A stretch of 13,632 nt of DNA from Candidatus Aminicenantes bacterium UBA2190 (GTDB lineage Bacteria > Acidobacteriota > Aminicenantia > UBA2199), in NCBI GenBank assembly GCA_002335385.1, contig DCVK01000024.1, positions 1-13,632 of the forward strand, read 5' to 3'. The notes below the pieces were generated by a model. The model was not told the DNA's origin. It did no database searches and saw nothing but the letters and a program-made list of their open reading frames with translations. Made by a program: the position numbers and the translations under genes. Shown here in pieces: positions 6,359 to 12,040 of this stretch (position 1 is its first letter; each line of letters begins with the position of its first letter).

Positions 6359-6387
6359 GTGACAGGGCGACATTATTCTGAGATAAT
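6359..6387 (+). promoter_or_regulatory. Putative sigma-70-type promoter of the second Kre9-like gene
   Basis: GTGACA (6359-6364) and GATAAT (6382-6387) each match the TTGACA/TATAAT consensus at five of six bases with a 17-base spacer. Transcription would begin near 6394, leaving a leader of about 40 bases. A 12-base palindrome TCTCCCGGGAGA (6344-6355) sits just upstream of the -35 box and could be an operator. The remaining intergenic stretch 6200-6343 shows nothing clear. Confidence 0.45.
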
Positions 6388-6434
6388 TTTCGCCGTTCTC
6401 GTATCTAGTTGCTTGAAAAGCCAAGGAGGCCATA

Positions 6435-7835
6435 ATGAAAGTCTTGCGCATTCTCATAATCAGCATGGCGATGATTGCCGTGACGACGGCCCTTTGCGGG
6501 CAATCGATCACCGTCTCTAACCCGGCCGGCGGCGAACGCTTGGCCATCGGAGATCCGATCAACATCACCTGGAACGCCATGGGACTGAGCGGCAACGTGC
6601 GAGTCAGCCTCGTCACCCCCGATGGCGCCATGGTAGGCCGGATCATCGGCTCGGTCGCGGCGGCGTCCGGCAGCCATTCCTGGAGCGTGGGCGCGCTGCT
6701 TGACGGAGCGGTCACGGCCGGGGAGAGCTACCGCATCCGCGTGCGACACATCGATTCGGAAGTCGCGGGTAAAAGCGCTGTTTTCACCATCATCGCCTCC
6801 GGGCCGGCCAGGCCGCTTGCGCCTGAATTGACACTCATGGCTCCCAATGGCGGACAGGTCTGGTACCCGGGCGAGACGCAGAACATCACCTGGAGATTCC
6901 GCGGTCTGGAGGGTGTCGAGTTCGTCAGGTTGTCCCTGTACAAGGACGGCCGCGACGAGGCCAATCTCGTCGGCGTCATCAGTCACAGCTGCGCCATCGG
7001 CAGCGGCGGCGTGGGCTCTATGCCCTGGAATCCCGGCGCTTTTTATACGGGCGGCCCGGCGCCCGTGGGCAATGACTGCTACTATGTGAAAGTGGCGACC
7101 CTGGACAACGCCATGGCGGATTTCAGCAATGCGCCGTTCACCATCGGCTTGAAGGTCCATCTGCTGAAGCCGATGCAGCGGTTCACGCCGGCGGCCGCCG
7201 GCGGCCCGGGCATCGAGGTGCCCTCGCCTCGGGCGCCGTTGACCCTCACCCATCGCTTCGTCATCAACTGGGCTGCCCGGGGAGTGAGCGGCAACCTGGT
7301 CATCAATCTCTTGACGGAATCGGGCGGCACCTTCACCATCGCCACCGGCGTAGACCCCGGACGCGCCACCGGCCATTTCACCTGGACGGTCGGCCAGTTG
7401 GCGACCGGTGGCGAGCATTTGATCCCCCGGGCCGGGGAGCGCTTCCGTTTCCAGGTCGCAGGCGCCGGCGCGTCCGGGCTTTCCGGCTGGTTTGAAATAG
7501 CCAGGCCATCGCTGCGAGTGACCGAGCCCCACAGCGACCAGCGTATCCGCCGCGGCGACCACATCACCATCCGCTGGGACGCCCCGGATCTCCAGGGTGA
7601 CATCAAGATCGAAGCCCAGAGCCGCAACCTGCCGTCCGGGTCCTTCGGGACCTACGAAACGCTCGCAGCGGCTGCCCCGAATGACGGCCGCCGCGAATGG
7701 ACCGTCTTGCCGCGTCTGGGGGGCGGCGAGCTCGACCCTCCGCCCGGAGGCGACAATGTCCGCTGGCGGATCCTCATCACCTCCTTGCGCAATCCCCGGA
7801 TCATCGGCGCCAGCGACGATTTCATCATCGAGTGA
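6435..7835 (+). CDS. Secreted multi-domain protein with Kre9/KNH-like repeats
   Basis: Encodes 466 residues from ATG 6435, with AAGGAGG at 6423-6429. Residues 1-22 form a signal peptide (MKVLRILIIS, hydrophobic core, ALCGQ); the Cys at 21 does not sit in a good lipobox. Four beta-sandwich repeats of similar length follow: about 24-120, 131-237, 241-356 and 358-466. Each contains the pattern ITW...GL.G.V.V.L, then a Trp-centred strand such as HSWSVG, FTWTVG or REWTVL, then a Y/F-R-I/F-x-V strand. The Kre9/KNH family call is strongest for repeats 1 and 2. It lacks the DNRLRE-like domain of its paralogue at 3822-5144 but shares the CGQS/FGQS processing region and first domain. A surface or matrix role is inference. 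It may be co-transcribed with the amidotransferase gene 63 bases downstream. Confidence 0.75.
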   Translation: MKVLRILIISMAMIAVTTALCGQSITVSNPAGGERLAIGDPINITWNAMGLSGNVRVSLVTPDGAMVGRIIGSVAAASGSHSWSVGALLDGAVTAGESYRIRVRHIDSEVAGKSAVFTIIASGPARPLAPELTLMAPNGGQVWYPGETQNITWRFRGLEGVEFVRLSLYKDGRDEANLVGVISHSCAIGSGGVGSMPWNPGAFYTGGPAPVGNDCYYVKVATLDNAMADFSNAPFTIGLKVHLLKPMQRFTPAAAGGPGIEVPSPRAPLTLTHRFVINWAARGVSGNLVINLLTESGGTFTIATGVDPGRATGHFTWTVGQLATGGEHLIPRAGERFRFQVAGAGASGLSGWFEIARPSLRVTEPHSDQRIRRGDHITIRWDAPDLQGDIKIEAQSRNLPSGSFGTYETLAAAAPNDGRREWTVLPRLGGGELDPPPGGDNVRWRILITSLRNPRIIGASDDFIIE

Positions 7836-7898
7836 GATCAATGCCAGAATGGGTGATGATCTCCGGGCACGCTGGCAAGTCAGGCGCCCGCCAAAGAC

Positions 7899-8492
7899 AT
7901 GGATATCCTGCTGGTCAATTGCTATAGGGAAAAGGCGGAAGCAAAGATCGCCGGCTATAGGGAGTGGCTGCAGGCAGGGGCCGCTGCGGCCGGACTGGCG
8001 ATCGACCTCTGCGGCGCCGGGGACAGCCGGCCCCTGCCCGACGCCGCCGAGTTCGCCGCCGTGATCGTATCCGGCTCGCAGAAGATGGTCGGAGACGGAG
8101 AGGTCGAGCCGGGGCTGGCCGATTTCCTGCGCGGCAACCGCCGGCCGCTCCTGGGCGTCTGCTACGGACACCAGGCGCTGGCCCGCGCCTTCGGCGCCCG
8201 GGTGAAAAGGGACGCCCAGGTTCATCGCGGCGAAGAGGAGATCTTCCTGAATAAAACAGACCCGCTTTTCTCGGCGTTCCCGCACCGGTTCAGAATGGCA
8301 GAAAGCCACGAGGAGATCATCGCGCGCGACAACGACCTGGAGAAGGTTTTCATGGTCGTCGCCGAGAATCAATCCGGGCTGGTGGAGGCCATCCGCCACC
8401 GCGAGCATCCGCTGTACGGCGTTCAGTTCCATCCCGAGAAGTCGGGAGAGCTCGGGGTTAAATTGCTGGTCAACTTCCTGAGTCTGATCTGA
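7899..8492 (+). CDS. Class I glutamine amidotransferase-like protein
   Basis: Encodes 197 residues with the GATase1 fold. The catalytic triad is complete: nucleophile Cys88 in LLGVCYGHQALARAFG, and His178 with Glu180 in YGVQFHPEKSG. The oxyanion-strand region VIVSGSQKMVGDG replaces the more usual GGP loop. Enzymes of this fold release ammonia from glutamine for a partner synthase, as in GuaA and TrpG, or act alone on gamma-glutamyl compounds. No synthase lies beside it, so the acceptor is unknown; the size fits a free-standing GuaA-type or gamma-glutamyl hydrolase-like protein. The ATG at 7899 is preferred by the good N-terminal strand MDILLVNCY, although the ribosome site is weak. It lies 63 bases after the Kre9-like gene on the same strand. 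Confidence 0.85.
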   Translation: MDILLVNCYREKAEAKIAGYREWLQAGAAAAGLAIDLCGAGDSRPLPDAAEFAAVIVSGSQKMVGDGEVEPGLADFLRGNRRPLLGVCYGHQALARAFGARVKRDAQVHRGEEEIFLNKTDPLFSAFPHRFRMAESHEEIIARDNDLEKVFMVVAENQSGLVEAIRHREHPLYGVQFHPEKSGELGVKLLVNFLSLI

Positions 8493-8500
8493 TATCAAAA

Positions 8501-8542
8501 ATCAGATGTTAGACGTCAGAAGTCAGACGTTAGAAGTTAAAG
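8501..8542. repeat. Heptad repeat array D1 (GTTAGAC/GTCAGAA type)
   Basis: Six 7-base units in register: ATCAGAT, GTTAGAC, GTCAGAA, GTCAGAC, GTTAGAA and GTTAAAG. It begins 8 bases after the amidotransferase stop codon. This is the first of five arrays that fill most of the gene-free stretch 8493-8880. Confidence 0.8.
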
Positions 8543-8564
8543 GTCTGCAAGAAGTGAAAGTAAT

Positions 8565-8592
8565 CGGTTTACGGTTTAAGGTAGACGGTTTA
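8565..8592. repeat. Heptad repeat array D2 (CGGTTTA type)
   Basis: Four units: CGGTTTA, CGGTTTA, AGGTAGA and CGGTTTA. It is reverse-complementary in consensus to array A2 at 751-781. Confidence 0.8.
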
Positions 8593-8626
8593 CGGGAGGA
8601 GATGAAGCAATAGGAAGACTAAAATT

Positions 8627-8682
8627 CCAAGCACCAAGCACCAAATCCCAAACAAATTCCAAACTCCAAATTCCAATTTCCA
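8627..8682. repeat. Heptad repeat array D3 (CCAAGCA/AATTCCA type)
   Basis: Eight 7-base units keep register: CCAAGCA twice, CCAAATC, CCAAACA, AATTCCA, AACTCCA, AATTCCA and ATTTCCA. The consensus drifts from a CCAAGCA form to an AATTCCA form along the array. It forms an inverted pair with D4 at 8751-8792. Confidence 0.85.
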
Positions 8683-8750
8683 AAACGAAAGCTCCTTGCA
8701 GAGATTTCTCTTTTTTTTTTGGTCAAAGTCCCCGCCAGGGGATTTGGTAA

Positions 8751-8792
8751 TTGGAATCTGGGATTTATTTGGAATTTGTTTTTTGGAATTTA
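8751..8792. repeat. Heptad repeat array D4 (inverted relative of D3)
   Basis: Six units: TTGGAAT, CTGGGAT, TTATTTG, GAATTTG, TTTTTTG and GAATTTA. On the other strand these resemble D3 (AAATTCC, ATCCCAG, ATTCCAA). The 68 bases between the two hold a T10 run (8711-8720) and a small dyad TCCCC-GCCA-GGGGA (8729-8742), with nothing else recognised. Confidence 0.7.
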
Positions 8793-8848
8793 ATTCCCAT
8801 TAATTCCTTTCTGCCACCTTGCGTCTCACGCCGAGTTCCTTTCTTCCT

Positions 8849-8876
8849 CGTCACGCGTCACGCGTTACCCGTCACG
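8849..8876. repeat. Heptad repeat array D5 (CGTCACG type)
   Basis: Four units: CGTCACG, CGTCACG, CGTTACC and CGTCACG. It ends 4 bases before the stop codon (TCA on this strand) of the minus-strand metallopeptidase gene. Confidence 0.85.
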
Positions 8877-8880
8877 AAGC

Positions 8881-10914
8881 TCATTTCTTGAAGGCTTCCA
8901 GCGCTTCCCGGGCCGCGGCCAGCAACGGCTTGGCCGAAATCTCCTCGCCCACGGCGTTCTTCATCCACAGCTGGGGCGTGAGGCGGCCGGCCCGGCACAT
9001 GCGCTCCATCTCCCGGCCCAGGTTCTTCCCCTGCAGGTAGCTTGCGAGTTGGAAGGCGATCAGGTGGCCCAGCGGGTAGTCGGGCAGGTAGAGGGCGGCG
9101 TCGATCATGTGCGAGTAGGCGGCCAGGATGACCTGGTCGCGGACGCCGAAAACGGGCGCGTAGTATTTGTTCCACACCTCGCGGGCGCAGGACATGACCG
9201 CCCGGCGCAGGCTGTCGGGCTTGGCCCCGGGGTTGCGGTACAGCCATTCCCATGTCTTCATGTCCACCAGGGCCACGCCGGCGATCTCGTAGGTCATCCA
9301 CAACGTGTCCAGGGCCTGCAGCCGGCGGGCGCTGGCAGTTGTCTCGGGAAAGCCGAGGACCCGCAGGTCGCTGTTCTGGAAGATGAAGGCGAAGGCCTCG
9401 GTGACGGCGGTGTTGGGCACGCCGGACATCAGGTAGGAGTCGGCATGCTGCAGCGAGAGCACCTGCTCGACGCAATGACCCAGCTCGTGCATGGCCACGT
9501 TGAAGCCCTGATAGTTCATGCCGCCGGCGTCGACGCGGGTGCGCAGATAAGATCTCTCGGCGCGCATTTGCGCCCCCCAGGCATGGCCGGCGCCGCGGGC
9601 CGGCTCCACGACAATGCGTTCGGCGATGGCGGCGGCGCCGGCCGGGGCGAAGCCCAGGAGCTGCAGGGTGGCGCCCAGACCTTTCTCGAAGCGGGCGAGG
9701 CTGGGGAAGCGCTGGCGCACGCGGCGGTCCAGCTCCTCCTCCGGGACCTTCGCCCGGGGCTTGAAGCCGTTGTACCAGATGTCGAACGGCCGCAGGTCGC
9801 GGTCCAGGCGCGTGGCGATCAGGGCGGCGGTCTCCCTGACCTCGGCCGAGGTCAATATGTCTTCCAGGAGGCTGGAGGCGGCCGGCTCCTCCAGTTCGCG
9901 CTCCAGCTCGAACTTGCGCTGGATGTGACTGGGCAGGGAAGGGTAGAACTCATCCATGTCGCGCATGGCCTTGAAGACGTTCAGCAGGTGCATGTAGCGC
10001 GAGTTGGGCTCAGGCGTCCAGGAGACCTCGCGGCCGTCCTTGAAAACCCTGTTTTTGAAGGGATTCCAAAAATACTGGTCGCGGTCGATCATCGACTTGG
10101 GAATGTCCTGCTGGATGATGCGCTTGAGCACTTCATGGATCATCTCCTGGCCGGCCAGTCCCTTCGGGTCGGCATAAAGGGCCTTGATCTGGTCGCGCAG
10201 CCCCCAGTGGCTGATCCGTTTCAGCCCTGCCGGGAACGGGGCTTGCTCCTCGTTGTCGACCAGGTTGCCCAGGTGGATGTTGTACTGGGAAATATAGGTC
10301 TCGGCCTCGCTGAGGGCCGCGGCCGCGTTCTGGCTGGCGCGCGCCGGCAGGCGGGAGAGGAACAGGTCGCCGCAGCGGGCATAGGCCCAGTCCCGCCGGT
10401 TCCAGTCCGGGCCCAGCTCGGCTTTCTCGGCCAGGGAATAGGTGGGGAAGTTGAGCAGGACCTCGAAGGCGATCTTGCCGGCGAACAGGTCGTCGCTGAC
10501 GTGGGCGGCGGGATCGAGCTGGCCGAAACGCTGGTCGATGGCCAGGATCTCTCCCTGATCCAGGTGCAGCGGCCGGTTGAACTCCAGGCGGATGCGGTTC
10601 AGGTGGCCGTGCAGCGTCTCAAAATTCACTTCGAGGCGCTGGAAGAGCTCGTGCAGACGTTCGGGATCGGCGATGAAGCTCAATTGGCAGAATTTCACGA
10701 ATTCCTCGGGGCTGCCGTCGCTCTCGCTCCAGAAAGCGGCCGCCTGGCGGACGCCGCGGTCGATGCGCTGCTTCAGGTCGTCGCCGTATCTCCCCAGCAG
10801 GTACTCGCGGATCCCGTCCTGAACATCCTTGTCGATGAACATGTCTTCGCCTCCCAACACGCCGGAAAAAATAAGCAGCAATACCGTCAGGGCAATCAAA
10901 GAAAACTTTTTCAA
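8881..10914 (-). CDS. Exported HExxH zinc metallopeptidase, M3/M2-like gluzincin
   Basis: Encodes 677 residues if the TTG at 10914 is the start: GGAGG (10920-10924) is 5 bases before it, and the first 22 residues then form a signal peptide (KKFSLIALTVLLLIFSGVLGG). A longer frame reaching 11040 would translate the CGTGACG repeats and is rejected. The body is largely helical, as in oligopeptidases of families M2 and M3, whose length is similar. The zinc site is HELGH at residues 476-480 within NYQGFNVAMHELGHCVEQ; the likely third ligand is Glu506 in VTEAFAFIFQ. The C-terminal YLPDYPLGHLIAFQLASYL block resembles the substrate-lid region of these families. The usual M3 motif (H-E-x-G-H-x-x-H/Y) is only partly matched, so this may be a separate subfamily. 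The expected role is cleavage of small peptides in the periplasm or outside the cell. It is a single-gene unit. Confidence 0.78.
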   Translation of the reverse strand: MKKFSLIALTVLLLIFSGVLGGEDMFIDKDVQDGIREYLLGRYGDDLKQRIDRGVRQAAAFWSESDGSPEEFVKFCQLSFIADPERLHELFQRLEVNFETLHGHLNRIRLEFNRPLHLDQGEILAIDQRFGQLDPAAHVSDDLFAGKIAFEVLLNFPTYSLAEKAELGPDWNRRDWAYARCGDLFLSRLPARASQNAAAALSEAETYISQYNIHLGNLVDNEEQAPFPAGLKRISHWGLRDQIKALYADPKGLAGQEMIHEVLKRIIQQDIPKSMIDRDQYFWNPFKNRVFKDGREVSWTPEPNSRYMHLLNVFKAMRDMDEFYPSLPSHIQRKFELERELEEPAASSLLEDILTSAEVRETAALIATRLDRDLRPFDIWYNGFKPRAKVPEEELDRRVRQRFPSLARFEKGLGATLQLLGFAPAGAAAIAERIVVEPARGAGHAWGAQMRAERSYLRTRVDAGGMNYQGFNVAMHELGHCVEQVLSLQHADSYLMSGVPNTAVTEAFAFIFQNSDLRVLGFPETTASARRLQALDTLWMTYEIAGVALVDMKTWEWLYRNPGAKPDSLRRAVMSCAREVWNKYYAPVFGVRDQVILAAYSHMIDAALYLPDYPLGHLIAFQLASYLQGKNLGREMERMCRAGRLTPQLWMKNAVGEEISAKPLLAAAREALEAFKK

Positions 10915-10933
10915 CTGGGCCTCCAAGAGTTCG

Positions 10934-10962
10934 AATGTAGCATGAGGACCGGCAAAGGTCAA
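10934..10962 (-). promoter_or_regulatory. Putative promoter of the M3/M2-like peptidase gene
   Basis: On the minus strand TTGACC (10957-10962) and TACATT (10934-10939) are separated by 17 bases; matches to consensus are five of six and four of six. Transcription would begin near 10927, giving a leader of about 12 bases carrying the GGAGG ribosome site. The CGTGACG heptad array E begins 15 bases upstream of the -35 box. Confidence 0.35.
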
Positions 10963-10977
10963 GGATATCAACGACCT

Positions 10978-11005
10978 GCGTGACGCGTGACGCGTGACGA
11001 GTGAC
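10978..11005. repeat. Heptad repeat array E (GCGTGAC type)
   Basis: Four units: GCGTGAC three times and GAGTGAC. It is the reverse-complement orientation of arrays D5 and F. With D5 it brackets the metallopeptidase gene as an inverted pair. Confidence 0.85.
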
Positions 11006-11035
11006 GCGGGAAGAAGCAACTCCAGTAATAAAATA

Positions 11036-11051
11036 ACCATTTTAAAATGGT
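11036..11051. promoter_or_regulatory. 16-bp perfect palindrome, operator candidate
   Basis: ACCATTTTAAAATGGT is perfectly self-complementary and lies in the AT-rich part of the 232-base gap between the metallopeptidase and membrane-protein genes, about 110 bases upstream of the predicted transcription start of the former. Such symmetry suggests a dimeric repressor or activator site. No protein can be named. Confidence 0.4.
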
Positions 11052-11123
11052 GACTGCACGTAGAGTAAATCCAGTGCCTGCGTCCTGGAAGTGAGAATTG
11101 CTTTTATATGTTTTCTCTTTTCA

Positions 11124-11151
11124 CGTCACGCGTTACGCGTTACGCGTCACG
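11124..11151. repeat. Heptad repeat array F (CGTCACG/CGTTACG type) overlapping a stop codon
   Basis: Four units: CGTCACG, CGTTACG, CGTTACG and CGTCACG. The stop codon of the minus-strand membrane-protein gene (TCA at 11147-11149 on this strand) lies within the last unit, so the array directly continues from the gene's final codons. Array D5 shares the same flank, CGTCACGAAG. Confidence 0.85.
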
Positions 11152-12031
11152 AAGATGGCATTGGTTTCTGGTGCTGCTTCACGAACTCGATCCCGGTCGC
11201 GAAAAACAGCACCTTGCTGAACTGGCGGCCGAGGAGGTACAATTGCTGCCAGGCAAAAACGAGCGCCAGGCGCAGCGGCGTGCCCTGGGGCAGGACGCGG
11301 GCGACCTCCAGGTACAGCAGCGTCAGCAGGACGAAGGCCAGCCCGGCCAGCAGGTAGAGCCCCCAGGCCTTGAAAAAGCGGCCGGCGACGAATTTCAGCG
11401 TGAGCCAAGTCTCTTTCAGCACCTTTTTGCTGCCCCGGGTCGCCAGGCCGATCTTGACGTAGTCGAAGAACATGGAGACCAGGCCGAGCAGCAGGACCAG
11501 TACGAGCAGGCGCAGGTTGCCGGCGATCAGGGCCGGCCACTCGGTCGCGGCCTGGCGAGCCAGTGAGTTCAGCAGCCCCGCGAGCGGCCGATACAACAAC
11601 CCGACGATGATCAGGTAGGCCGGGAGGGAAAGAAAAAAGAGGCGGAGGAAGCGCCAGAAATAGAGGCCGCAGTCATGAAAGAAATCGGCCAGGGCCGTCC
11701 TGGCGCCGGGGCGGCTCAGGCAGCCGATGATCCCGCCGTTGAGGAAAACCGCCAGGACCAGAAAAACGAGCCCGGCCGCCAGGAGCCATCCCGTGAACAG
11801 CGGCGCGGCCTCCAGGTAGCGGCTGCTGAAGTCGGTCAGCCAGTGCACGTCCAGTCTTTTCAGGGCGGCATCCCCGCTTAGGGAATGGGCCAGCTGGCCG
11901 CGGATGGCGAATGCCAGCGGGGCGATGACCAGGAGCGAAAAGATGAAATGGACGGTCCAGAGCCGCAGGGCCAGGCGGCGCCTGCTCAGCGCCAGGTTCA
12001 GGCCCCTGATGAACAGCGTGAAGATCGACAT
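11147..12031 (-). CDS. Six-helix integral membrane protein, function unknown
   Basis: Encodes 294 residues and is not a recognised family. The ATG at 12031 has GAGGAGGAACC directly before it. Hydrophobic segments are at about 22-44, 77-104, 124-150, 167-192, 219-245 and 252-282, giving six predicted membrane helices with short loops; the basic stretch KIGLATRGSKKVLKETWLTLK (about 193-213) should be cytoplasmic. It has no signal peptide, ATP-binding motif or catalytic signature. The layout resembles uncharacterised bacterial membrane proteins whose loops carry small basic patches. The start lies 9 bases after the stop codon of the M1 aminopeptidase gene, and the ribosome site directly follows that stop, so the two are translationally coupled. 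It may anchor, export or assist the peptidase, or be involved in uptake of its products; this is inference. Confidence 0.7.
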   Translation of the reverse strand: MSIFTLFIRGLNLALSRRRLALRLWTVHFIFSLLVIAPLAFAIRGQLAHSLSGDAALKRLDVHWLTDFSSRYLEAAPLFTGWLLAAGLVFLVLAVFLNGGIIGCLSRPGARTALADFFHDCGLYFWRFLRLFFLSLPAYLIIVGLLYRPLAGLLNSLARQAATEWPALIAGNLRLLVLVLLLGLVSMFFDYVKIGLATRGSKKVLKETWLTLKFVAGRFFKAWGLYLLAGLAFVLLTLLYLEVARVLPQGTPLRLALVFAWQQLYLLGRQFSKVLFFATGIEFVKQHQKPMPSS

Positions 12032-12040
12032 GGTTCCTCC

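Noticed and set aside
6405..8498. 697-codon open frame on the minus strand across the Kre9-like and amidotransferase genes
   Set aside because: It mirrors two real genes with recognised domains and spans their intergenic gap; its product is low-complexity and has no known motifs. Long antisense frames are expected in GC-rich DNA.
8700..8742. Possible intrinsic terminators near the T10 run and the TCCCC-GCCA-GGGGA dyad
   Set aside because: AGAG-ATTT-CTCT before T10 is only 4 bp, and the stronger dyad is not followed by a T run on either strand, so neither is convincing.
8501..8876. CRISPR array
   Set aside because: Units are 7 bp without spacers, degenerate and of several consensus types; there are no cas genes and no 25-40 bp repeats.
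9049..10983. 644-codon open frame on the plus strand opposite the metallopeptidase
   Set aside because: The minus-strand product has a signal peptide, zinc motif and ribosome site; the antisense product is rich in Gly, Val, Ala, Gln and His without domain signatures.
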